In this document: piece after piece, positions 1 through 7,293 of the stretch
Layout: every line of letters starts with the position of its first letter
How positions within the stretch are numbered: position 1 is the stretch's first letter
DNA from: Mycobacterium mantenii
Lineage (GTDB): Bacteria > Actinomycetota > Actinomycetes > Mycobacteriales > Mycobacteriaceae
Length of the DNA: 64,000 nucleotides
NCBI RefSeq assembly: GCF_010731775.1
Contig: NZ_AP022590.1
Location: 3,596,001 to 3,660,000, forward strand
Direction of reading: 5' to 3'
Translations under genes and position numbers: made by a program
Notes under the pieces: generated by a model
Seen by the model: the letters and a program-made list of their open reading frames with translations, nothing else
Database searches by the model: none
Told to the model about the DNA's origin: nothing

Positions 1-259
1 CCAGCCGCACGGTCATCTCCTGCACGACGTAGAGGACCGGCATCAGAATCAGCTGCGGCAGCACCATTCGGTAGCCCCACTGAGCGCCGGACTGCGACGC
101 GGTGATCAGCGAACCCGCGTCGGTGTCGGCCAGCATCACCACCAGGCCGGGGCCCCACACCGACAGCAGTCCCCACCGCAGCCAGCGGCCACGCGTTCGC
201 AGAGATACCGGCGGCGCGTCGAATCCGTCCGTCACCGGCTGCGCGGTTGTCTCGGTCAC
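1..259 (-). CDS. NRAMP-family metal transporter, N-terminal part (runs off window)
   Basis: The GTG start at 259 is followed by 86 codons before the window edge. A charged N-terminus of about 30 residues leads into the first NRAMP membrane helix, which reads GPGLVVMLADTDAGS. Classical NRAMP proteins carry DPGN here, and its Asp and Asn bind the transition metal. This protein keeps Asp and Gly but has DAGS, so the Asn is Ser and the Pro is Ala. That pattern belongs to divergent NRAMP-related proteins, some of which move other divalent cations such as magnesium. It is expected in the inner membrane. The rest of the protein lies outside the window, so its substrate cannot be judged further. Confidence 0.75.
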   Translation of the reverse strand, partial: MTETTAQPVTDGFDAPPVSLRTRGRWLRWGLLSVWGPGLVVMLADTDAGSLITASQSGAQWGYRMVLPQLILMPVLYVVQEMTVRL

Positions 260-322
260 CCCTAGCCCACTCCTTCGCTACGACCGCGGTCGTGCAACCC
301 GATCCGCCACGAGGATAGCTAA

Positions 323-754
323 GGCTCGCCTAAGCGCGGGCATTTTCCCGAAGAGCGCATTCGCCAACGGCATGGCCGCCTGGCGCCGCCGCTGCTGGTC
401 GACCAGCTTGCGGCCCTGCAACCACCGGCGCCCCTGGTGATGGTGCCGCGTCGGCAGCGCCGAAAGCTCAACGGGCAGCTCGATTTTCTCGGCGAGGCCC
501 CCGAGATCCTCGTTCATCCGGATGACGGTGCCGCCGCGGGAGTGATCGACGGCCAGAAGGTGACGGTGCGCAGCGCCAGCGGAGAGCTGACCGGAATCGC
601 GAAGGTCGACGACGCCATTCGGCGCGGGGCGGTGTCGATCCCGCACGGCCACCACGTGGCCAACGTCAACCGCCTGACAAATAAGGACGACATCGACGTG
701 GTGACCGGCATGGTGCGCTACTCCGGGATACCCGTCAGCCTGCACCCCGCCTAG
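323..754 (+). pseudogene. C-terminal relic of a molybdopterin oxidoreductase
   Basis: An open frame from just after an in-frame stop (320-322) to the stop at 752-754 encodes about 140 residues. It resembles the C-terminal molybdopterin-dinucleotide-binding domain of the formate dehydrogenase/nitrate reductase superfamily: a segment LDFLGEAPEILVHPDD, then DGQKVTVRSASGELTG, then VNRLT and DVVTGMVRYSGIPV near the end. A complete enzyme of this family has 700 or more residues, and no catalytic part precedes it. GTG at 437 is the first usable start, but homology-like sequence lies upstream of it, so I read this as a 5'-truncated remnant and not a gene of its own. Confidence 0.65.
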
Positions 755-763
755 ATCGGCCCC

Positions 764-1264
764 TCAATCAGCTTTGTCCGCAGCGCTTTTCGTTCCGGTG
801 GCGACGAGCGCGGCGCAGATCGCCAGCACACCGGTGGCCACGGCCTCGGCGATCAATGCACTCGAGTTCACAAAGTCCCGGGCCGCCAGCCCGGACGCAC
901 CCAACTCCTCCTTGGTGCCGCCGACCAGCACTGCCGGATACGCCAGGCACAAAACCGCGACGGCAAATGCGACCACTGCGCAGCCGCACGCGACGAGCCC
1001 CAGCCGGCGCACCCGCCTTGCGGCAAGCAACGCACCGGCGGCCGCGATCGCGGCGATCAGCACGATCCATCCCGGCGTGCTGTTCACCATGCCCGCAAGC
1101 ATGGGGCCATAGTGTTCGGCGTCCTCGCCGTCGTAGATGCCAAGGCCATTCCACCGGATGGGGAATCCCAAGTGGCTCAAGTCGATCCAGGGCAGAAATG
1201 TCAGCGCCGCGGACGCGATGGCCGCGACGACCGCCACTATGGTGATTACTTTGCTACGCAGCAT
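764..1264 (-). CDS. Small four-helix membrane protein, unknown function
   Basis: The protein has 166 residues. The start at 1264 is chosen because AAAGGAAA lies just upstream; the frame stays open further upstream, but that part looks non-coding. It has four hydrophobic segments: one at the N-terminus ending in FLPWIDLSH, two around the middle, and one near the C-terminus. A soluble loop after the first helix is rich in Gly, Asp and Tyr. The layout suggests a small inner-membrane protein of the kind common in mycobacteria. I do not recognise a family. It is convergent with the relic upstream and divergent from the transporter at 1398. Confidence 0.7.
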   Translation of the reverse strand: MLRSKVITIVAVVAAIASAALTFLPWIDLSHLGFPIRWNGLGIYDGEDAEHYGPMLAGMVNSTPGWIVLIAAIAAAGALLAARRVRRLGLVACGCAVVAFAVAVLCLAYPAVLVGGTKEELGASGLAARDFVNSSALIAEAVATGVLAICAALVATGTKSAADKAD

Positions 1265-1397
1265 GTTTCCTTTCGATCGGCCCCGATCGGGGCTGACTCC
1301 TCGGCCATACAGGGTAGGCGGGGATGGATCGTTTCCGACACAGTGAGTTAACCGCGCCCAGGTCAGGGGTATCCATCCGGGCATGGGGTGGGTAACA

Positions 1398-2345
1398 ATG
1401 CATGCGGTCGCAATCTTCTCAGCTTTGCTTTCCGCATTCTGGGCTGCGGTGGGAATCGTCGTGCGGCAGCGGGCCACCCACCGCGTTCCCGGTGATGAGG
1501 CCATGTCCGCGACGATGGCGACCACGTTGGCCCGCGAACCGCTGTGGTGGGCGGGGACCTTTGCCGCCGTCGCCGGCTATGTGTTTCAGGCCGTGGCGTT
1601 GGCGCATGGATCCCTGCTGCTCGTCCAGCCGTTATTGGTGTCGTCGCTGCTGTTCGCGTTGCCGCTAAGTGCGGCGCTGTGCCACCAGCGCATCAGCCGG
1701 GTCCAGTGGGGCTGGGCAATGTTGCTGACGGCCGCGCTGGCGATCTTCCTGCTGGTGGGCCAGCCGCGCGAAGGCCACGGCCGTCCCCCGCTGCCGGCGT
1801 GGGCCCTGGCCCTGGCGATCACCGTGCCGTCGGTGATCGCGTGCGTCATCGCCGCCCACCGCGCCGCCGGACGGGTGCGCGCGTCGCTGCTGGGGGCCGC
1901 GGTGGCGGTCCTGCTCGGCATGATCGCCGTCGTCACCAAGGTCTGCACCCACCGCTACTCGGTCGGCGGCTGGCATGCGCTGCTGATCGTCCCCGCCCCG
2001 TACGTGCTGGTCGCGCTGGCGGTGACCGTGACCGTGGTGCAAAACTCGGCGTTTCACGCCGGCGCGCTGCAGGCGTCGGTGCCGATCATGCTGGTGGGTG
2101 AGCCGGTCGTCGCCGTCCTGCTCGGTGTCATCGTGCTCGGTGAGCATTTGGCGGTGGGCAGCGTGACGGCACTGGTCCTCGTCGTCGCGGTGGCGGCGAT
2201 GGTGGCGGCGACGGTCGCGCTGGGCCGTAGCCAGGTGATCGACAACGCCGACGCCGCGGCCGAGGCGCCCGCCGTGCCGTCGGAGCGCGACGAAGCGGCG
2301 CTGGCGGCCGTCGGGGCGAGCGGCGGGCGCGATCACCGCGATTAA
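1398..2345 (+). CDS. DMT-superfamily (EamA-like) membrane transporter
   Basis: The protein has 315 residues from ATG 1398, which has GGGTGGG upstream. An in-frame ATG at 1383 lacks a good ribosome site. About nine or ten hydrophobic helices fill the sequence, followed by an acidic, alanine-rich cytoplasmic tail. The segment ASVPIMLVGEPVVAVLLGV in the second half, a PxxxxxEP-type motif before a helix, is typical of drug/metabolite transporters of the EamA type. Members export or import small metabolites or amino acids. Nothing here fixes the substrate. The 3' end nearly meets the convergent lipoprotein gene. Confidence 0.7.
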   Translation: MHAVAIFSALLSAFWAAVGIVVRQRATHRVPGDEAMSATMATTLAREPLWWAGTFAAVAGYVFQAVALAHGSLLLVQPLLVSSLLFALPLSAALCHQRISRVQWGWAMLLTAALAIFLLVGQPREGHGRPPLPAWALALAITVPSVIACVIAAHRAAGRVRASLLGAAVAVLLGMIAVVTKVCTHRYSVGGWHALLIVPAPYVLVALAVTVTVVQNSAFHAGALQASVPIMLVGEPVVAVLLGVIVLGEHLAVGSVTALVLVVAVAAMVAATVALGRSQVIDNADAAAEAPAVPSERDEAALAAVGASGGRDHRD

Positions 2346-2354
2346 GGCTCGGAG

Positions 2355-2927
2355 CTATTTCTTGTCACGCGGTAGGCGGCAGCCGGTATAGCCGGAGACG
2401 ACCAGGTTTCCCCGATAGCCGACCTTGATGAAGATTCCCGTCGGGCCGTAGAAGCCGACGTCGTGGTTGCCCGGGTTGTCGTGCATGACCTGCATGTCGG
2501 TGGCGTCGAGTTTGGCGGCGGCCTGTTTGGCGGTCTCCTGGATGATCGCCCATTGTTGCTCGGAGACCGCGACGTTCGCGGCCACCTCATCCGGCAGGAA
2601 GTAGCCCCGTCCGTCGGTGTGATCGAAGGGTCGTTCGCAGCCCAGACCCGAGCCCTCGTGCGGGGTCTCCCAGCTGATCGAAGGAATCAATTTGCTTGCG
2701 GCCGCAGTGATTTCGGCCATCGCGGCCTGCACCTGGGTTTGGGTGTCCTCGAACGAGGGCAGGGATTTCAGCGTCGCCAGGGCCTTGGCGGGGTCCGTGG
2801 ACGGGGCGGGGTCGTGGGGTTGGTTCACATGGCATCCTGTTGCGGCTAGTGCGGTGACGGCCAGGGCGGCCAGGAGGAGTCGGAGGCGTCGCGGTCTCGG
2901 GGTGCTCGTCACTTGGTTGTTCGTCAT
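2355..2927 (-). CDS. lppV: LppA/LppV-family lipoprotein
   Basis: The protein has 190 residues. After a basic N-terminus (RPRRLRLLL) a hydrophobic stretch ends in the lipobox LAATGC, so Cys32 should be lipidated and the protein held on the outer face of the membrane. The body carries segments I associate with the M. tuberculosis LppA/LppB/LppV family: LPSFEDTQTQVQ, ISWETPHEGSG, CERPFDHTDGRGYFLP and the C-terminal GNLVVSGYTGCRLP. Its ATG overlaps the stop of the upstream hydrolase by four bases (ATGA), so the two are probably translated together. No function is established for the family. The symbol is a family-level assignment only. Confidence 0.75.
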   Translation of the reverse strand: MTNNQVTSTPRPRRLRLLLAALAVTALAATGCHVNQPHDPAPSTDPAKALATLKSLPSFEDTQTQVQAAMAEITAAASKLIPSISWETPHEGSGLGCERPFDHTDGRGYFLPDEVAANVAVSEQQWAIIQETAKQAAAKLDATDMQVMHDNPGNHDVGFYGPTGIFIKVGYRGNLVVSGYTGCRLPRDKK

Positions 2928-4864
2928 TTCTGCGGCACCGCCTGATCGCCCAGTCCGGCCAGGACGGCCGCGATGTTGAAGTTGGTCGTTCTGGTCCCTC
3001 CGCCGTCGGGAAAGCGGGGGTAGTCACTGTGCCCGTGCGCGTCAACCAGGTTGAGGGTGCCACCGTGGCCGTCGGGCACCGTGGCTGCCCCGGTCGCAAG
3101 GTGCGTGAAATTGGGGTTGGTGGCCGGGTTCGGCCCGAAGTGGCCGGCGCCGCTGGCGTCGGCAGCGCCCAGGACGCTTTCGGCCAGCGTGCTCAACGGC
3201 GGTGGCAGGAACGGGGCCACCGTGTGGGCGATGGCGGGGCCGTCGTAGGTCCACTGGATCGGGTCATCGGGGGTTTCCATGGTGAACACGTGGCCGGGCT
3301 GCAGGTGCAGTTGTTGCGGCGTGGACGCCTCGATGCCGGGCGATCCGTAGAACAGTGCGCGCGATACGCCGTGGTCGCCGGGCTCTTGCAGGGCCAGGCC
3401 GGTGGTCAGTGACCCGTAGGAGTGTCCGATCGCGGTGAGATCGGCGGGGCCCCCGTGGTGGGCGGCCTGTATCCCGTCGTAAAAGCCGGCGAGGTCATGG
3501 GCGCCGGCCCTGGCGATGTCGTCGTGGCTGACGCCCCACCCGCCGGCCAGCGACTTGCCGAGCTCGTCGAGGCCGGGCACCTGCGGCGGGTCATAACCGA
3601 TCCACGCGATCGCCGAGACGGCGTCGTGTTCGTGGCCTGGAGCTAGGCTCAGCTGCCGAAGCGCCTCGCTTCTGAGCCGGGTCGCCTCGTCCGACATGCT
3701 GCCGATGGCGCCGTGCACCGTGGTGTTGAGGCCGGGCGCGGTGACCGACACGTGGGTGGAGGTGTCGGGGTCGCCGACCGCGATGGCGGCGCGGGCTTGC
3801 TTGCCAGTTTTGGTGTCCAGCAACATGAGTTTCCGATCCGGGCTCATTTTGACGGCCTTGTCGACCGCTTGGAGGTCGGGCAGGTACTTGGCCCCGTTTC
3901 GGGCGGCATCGTACTGGCGTTGCCACGCCTCGTACGCCAGGCGATCGTCGAAGATCGCGCCCGGCTCGTTCGGCGGAGGGATGTTCTTGCCCTGCGCCCA
4001 ATCCGGGTGCTGGGCCTTGAGCGCGTCGGCTTGGGCGGCGGCGGTCTGAGCGCCGTTCAACTCGGTGCCGAGGGTGAGCCGGTTGTAGTGATCGCGGTCC
4101 ACCGCGGGCATCCCGTTGCGGTTGCCGATGTACGGATTGTGTTGGTACTCAGCGTCTTTCTGCTGGGACGTCAGCGAGTTCCACACCTGCGCGAATTCCT
4201 TGGGGTCATCCGGCAGCGCGGGCAGAGGTGACAGCGGCCCCTCTACCGCCTGGATGCCTGCGGGGTCGTACCCATCACTGTGCAGCGCCCCCAAGGCGTT
4301 TTGCAACGCGTTCGAGTAGCCGTCGCGGGTCGCCTGCAGCCGGCCCAGCGCGGCTTTGGTGTCGCGGATGGCGTCGTCTTCGCACTTGGCGATGAGCGCT
4401 TCGAGCGCATCGATGTCGGCCGCGGTGAGGCCCTCGTCGCCCTCCATCTCGTCGGCTTCACCGATCAGATCGTCGAGCTCCTGCAGCTGGGCTTCCAGCG
4501 TCGCGATCTGGCCGGCCGCGGCTTTTTGCGCCTCGGCCAGCACCGCGGCGATGGTTTCCAGGTCGACACCGATCTTGGGCAACTGCAACGACTGCGCCCC
4601 AAGGGATTTCGCTACCCGCTGGACTTCGTCGGAGTCGTTGATCGGATGGCCGCCGTCCTGGTGGTTCCAGGCGGCCTCGAAGCGGGTGCGAGCCTGCTCG
4701 AACGCGTTGTTGCTCTCCGTCGTACACACGCCCGCTTTGCGAAAGGCCTCCGCGAGGTTGGAGATCTGCAGCGGGCTGCCGGCTTGCAGGCTTTGGTTGA
4801 TCGCCCACGGGTCGCCACCGGCTGCCGCGATCAGCGCCGGGATGCTGAGGTACCGGAGCTGCAT
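2924..4864 (-). CDS. DUF1023 alpha/beta hydrolase with helical N-terminal domain (Rv2797c-like)
   Basis: The protein has 646 residues from ATG 4864; the frame opens at TTG 4894, but MQLRYLSIPALI matches how this family starts. Residues 1 to about 230 are helical and charged and resemble the N-terminal helical modules of type VII secretion-associated proteins. Residues 380-646 form an alpha/beta hydrolase of the DUF1023 type. The nucleophile is Ser482 in GHSYGS. A likely acid lies in ETPDDP, and a conserved His in GHSDYP near the C-terminus. No signal peptide is seen. It is translationally coupled to an LppV-type lipoprotein, the same partnership I recall at Rv2797c/lppV in M. tuberculosis. 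The substrate is unknown; lipase or esterase is possible. Confidence 0.75.
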   Translation of the reverse strand: MQLRYLSIPALIAAAGGDPWAINQSLQAGSPLQISNLAEAFRKAGVCTTESNNAFEQARTRFEAAWNHQDGGHPINDSDEVQRVAKSLGAQSLQLPKIGVDLETIAAVLAEAQKAAAGQIATLEAQLQELDDLIGEADEMEGDEGLTAADIDALEALIAKCEDDAIRDTKAALGRLQATRDGYSNALQNALGALHSDGYDPAGIQAVEGPLSPLPALPDDPKEFAQVWNSLTSQQKDAEYQHNPYIGNRNGMPAVDRDHYNRLTLGTELNGAQTAAAQADALKAQHPDWAQGKNIPPPNEPGAIFDDRLAYEAWQRQYDAARNGAKYLPDLQAVDKAVKMSPDRKLMLLDTKTGKQARAAIAVGDPDTSTHVSVTAPGLNTTVHGAIGSMSDEATRLRSEALRQLSLAPGHEHDAVSAIAWIGYDPPQVPGLDELGKSLAGGWGVSHDDIARAGAHDLAGFYDGIQAAHHGGPADLTAIGHSYGSLTTGLALQEPGDHGVSRALFYGSPGIEASTPQQLHLQPGHVFTMETPDDPIQWTYDGPAIAHTVAPFLPPPLSTLAESVLGAADASGAGHFGPNPATNPNFTHLATGAATVPDGHGGTLNLVDAHGHSDYPRFPDGGGTRTTNFNIAAVLAGLGDQAVPQK

Positions 4865-4993
4865 GGGATTGTCAGCCGCCCACCTGACCGACAAACATCG
4901 CTACCCCTTCCGCGCTGGGAAAAAGGTTACCGCCGCAGGCCCGCGAATCAATTCAGCTGCGAGGAGACCACCGGCGTGGCGGCGCCCCGTTGC

Positions 4994-5017
4994 GGTCGGG
5001 GTAAACGGCCCCTGACC
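4994..5017 (-). terminator. Possible hairpin terminator of the tRNA-Tyr gene
   Basis: On the minus strand, just past the tRNA CCA end, GGTCAGGGG pairs with CCCCGACC across a seven-base loop, with one bulged A. No U-run follows, which is usual for mycobacterial candidate terminators. The position is right for the tRNA transcript; function is inferred. Confidence 0.35.
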
Positions 5018-5020
5018 TGG

Positions 5021-5104
5021 TGGTGGCAGGTACAGGATTCGAACCTGTGAAGCTTTCGCGACGGATTTACAGTCCGCTCCCATTGGCCGCTCGGGCAACC
5101 TGCC
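5021..5104 (-). tRNA. tRNA-Tyr (anticodon GUA)
   Basis: The minus strand folds as a class II tRNA of 84 bases with an encoded CCA (5021-5023). The acceptor stem pairs GGCAGGT with ACCTGCC. The D-arm follows at once, and the anticodon loop CTGTAAA (anticodon GTA, plus-strand 5068-5070) lies on a stem of GGA/TCC. A long variable arm and a T-arm with GGTTCGAATCC complete it. The long variable arm together with GTA identifies tRNA-Tyr. It lies between the yajQ-like gene and the accessory region to its left, and tRNA genes are common integration sites for mobile DNA. Confidence 0.95.
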
Positions 5105-5111
5105 GCCAGAC

Positions 5112-5142
5112 AGGTTACAACGAGCGAGTAGACAAAGCACAA
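5112..5142 (-). promoter_or_regulatory. Possible promoter of tRNA-Tyr
   Basis: Reading the minus strand upstream of the tRNA, TTGTGC (5142-5137) could be a -35 element, and TGTAAC (5119-5114) a -10 element at 17-base spacing. TAACCT two bases further on also fits TAnnnT. This is pattern reading only. Confidence 0.3.
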
Positions 5143-5173
5143 ACGCCTATCACCAAGTGAAGGGACGGAATGC

Positions 5174-5665
5174 ATGGCGGACTCATCGTTCGACATCGTC
5201 AGCAAAGTGGATCGCCAAGAGGTCGACAACGCGCTCAACCAGGCCGCCAAGGAGCTGGCCACCCGGTTCGACTTCCGCGGCACCGACACCACGATCGCCT
5301 GGAAGGGCGACGAGGCTATCGAGCTGACGTCGTCCACCGAGGAACGCGTCAAGGCGGCCGTCGACGTCTTCAAAGAGAAGCTGATCCGTCGTGACATCTC
5401 GATGAAGGCCTTCGACGCCGGCGAACCGCAGGCCTCGGGCAAGACCTACAAGATCAGCGGCACCCTCAAGCAGGGCATCAGCAGCGAGAATGCCAAGAAG
5501 ATCACCAAGCTGATCCGCGACGACGGCCCCAAGGCCGTCAAAACCCAGATCCAGGGCGACGAAATCCGGGTCACCAGCAAAAAGCGTGACGATCTGCAGG
5601 CCGTGATCGCGATGCTCAAGCAGGCCGACCTGGACGTGGCGCTGCAATTCGTCAACTACCGTTGA
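5174..5665 (+). CDS. yajQ: YajQ family nucleotide-binding protein (Rv0566c-like)
   Basis: The protein has 163 residues, full length for the YajQ/UPF0234 family. It opens with [20 protein letters not shown], contains [12 protein letters not shown] and [10 protein letters not shown], and ends [10 protein letters not shown], all family hallmarks. The fold is two ferredoxin-like halves. Members bind nucleotides or RNA, and in some pathogens cyclic-di-GMP. The physiological role in mycobacteria is not settled. It is cytoplasmic. GAAGGGACGG precedes the ATG. It stands alone, divergent from tRNA-Tyr, as in M. tuberculosis. Confidence 0.93.
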   Translation: MADSSFDIVSKVDRQEVDNALNQAAKELATRFDFRGTDTTIAWKGDEAIELTSSTEERVKAAVDVFKEKLIRRDISMKAFDAGEPQASGKTYKISGTLKQGISSENAKKITKLIRDDGPKAVKTQIQGDEIRVTSKKRDDLQAVIAMLKQADLDVALQFVNYR

Positions 5666-5770
5666 CCGGCGCGATCCACACGCAGTGGCGCGGATTCGCG
5701 AGTTACTAGCCCGACCAACCGGTGGGTCTCTACGCTAGTGACCAGTCCCACAATTTGAGCGAGGTTCACG

Positions 5771-7282
5771 ATGACCGTGACTCCCCAGGAAGCCGCCGAT
5801 AGCGGGGCGACCGAGGCCGGCTACTCCGACGTGATCATCGTCGGCGCCGGCATCTCCGGCATCGACGCGGCTTACCGGATCACCGAGCGCAATCCGCACC
5901 TGACCTACACCGTCCTGGAGCGGCGCACGCAGATCGGTGGGACGTGGGACCTGTTCCGCTACCCCGGGGTCCGCTCGGACAGCAGCATCTTCACGTTGTC
6001 CTTCCCGTTCGAGCCGTGGACCCGGAAAGAGGGCGTCGCCGACGGCGTGCACATCCGCGAGTACCTGGTCGCCACGGCACGCAAGTACGGCATCGACCGC
6101 CACATCCGATTCAACAGCTACGTGCGTTCGGCGGACTGGGACTCGGCCACCGACACCTGGACGGTCACCGTCGAGCAGAACGGCGCGCGCACGCTGTACC
6201 GCTGCCGCTTCCTGTTCTTCGGCAGCGGCTACTACAACTACGACGAGGGCTACACGCCGGAGTTCCCGGGCATTGAGGAATTTCGAGGCACCGTGGTGCA
6301 CCCGCAGCACTGGCCCGAAGACCTCGACTACTCCGGCAAGAAGGTCGTGGTGATCGGCAGTGGGGCGACCGCGGTCACGCTGCTGCCGTCGTTGTCGGAC
6401 CGCGCCGCCAAGGTCACCATGCTGCAGCGCTCGCCCACCTATCTCATTTCAGCGTCCAAGTACGGCAACGTCGCCGCGATCGCTCGAAAGCTACTGCCCC
6501 GCAAGCCCGCTCATCTCGTGGTCCGCATGTACAGCGCCTTGACCGAAGCGGTGTTCTTTGCTTTGTCGCGCAAGGCGCCGGGGTTGGTGCGGTGGCTGCT
6601 GCGGCGCAAGGCCATCAGTAGCCTGCCCGAAGGCTACGACGTCGACACCCACTTCAAGCCGCGCTACAACCCGTGGGACCAGCGGATGTGCCTGATCCCC
6701 GACGCCGATCTGTACAACGCCATCACCGCCGGGGGCGCCGAGGTGGTCACCGACCACATCGACCATTTCGACGCGACCGGCATCGCGCTTCAGTCCGGCG
6801 GACACCTCGACGCCGACATCATTGTCACCGCCACCGGCCTGCAGCTGCAGGCGCTGGGCGGGGCCGCGATCAGCCTGGACGGCAACGAGATCAAGACCAG
6901 CGATCGCTTCGTGTACAAGGCGCACATGCTCGAGGACGTACCGAACCTGTTCTGGTGTGTGGGCTACACCAACGCGTCGTGGACGCTGCGTGCCGACATC
7001 ACCGCCCGGGCAACGGCAAAGCTCATCGAACATATGGCCTCTCACGGCTACACCCACGCCGCCCCGCATCGGGGCAACGAGCCGATGACGGAGAAGCCAT
7101 CGTGGGACATCAACGCCGGCTACGTGCTGCGCTCTCTGCACGCGTTGCCGAAGTCCGGCACCAAGCGGCCGTGGAACGTGCGGCAGAACTATCTCGCCGA
7201 CGCCATCGACTACCGCTTCGACCGCATCGAGGAGGCGATGGTGTTCGGTCGGGCCGCCGAGCCCGCCCCGCTGGCGGGCTAG
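5771..7282 (+). CDS. Baeyer-Villiger flavin monooxygenase (Rv0565c-like)
   Basis: The protein has 503 residues. An FAD Rossmann motif GAGISG lies at 25-30, a second nucleotide motif GSGATA at 196-201, and between them the Baeyer-Villiger fingerprint FRGTVVHPQHWP at 171-182, with the expected His and Trp-Pro. Such enzymes use NADPH and oxygen to insert oxygen beside ketones or to oxidise sulfur. The M. tuberculosis homologues EthA, MymA and Rv0565c can activate thioamide drugs such as ethionamide. The natural substrate is unknown. The gene follows the yajQ-like gene by about 105 bases and is convergent with the protease gene, 11 bases away. Confidence 0.88.
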   Translation: MTVTPQEAADSGATEAGYSDVIIVGAGISGIDAAYRITERNPHLTYTVLERRTQIGGTWDLFRYPGVRSDSSIFTLSFPFEPWTRKEGVADGVHIREYLVATARKYGIDRHIRFNSYVRSADWDSATDTWTVTVEQNGARTLYRCRFLFFGSGYYNYDEGYTPEFPGIEEFRGTVVHPQHWPEDLDYSGKKVVVIGSGATAVTLLPSLSDRAAKVTMLQRSPTYLISASKYGNVAAIARKLLPRKPAHLVVRMYSALTEAVFFALSRKAPGLVRWLLRRKAISSLPEGYDVDTHFKPRYNPWDQRMCLIPDADLYNAITAGGAEVVTDHIDHFDATGIALQSGGHLDADIIVTATGLQLQALGGAAISLDGNEIKTSDRFVYKAHMLEDVPNLFWCVGYTNASWTLRADITARATAKLIEHMASHGYTHAAPHRGNEPMTEKPSWDINAGYVLRSLHALPKSGTKRPWNVRQNYLADAIDYRFDRIEEAMVFGRAAEPAPLAG

Positions 7283-7293
7283 GCCCGACAAAT

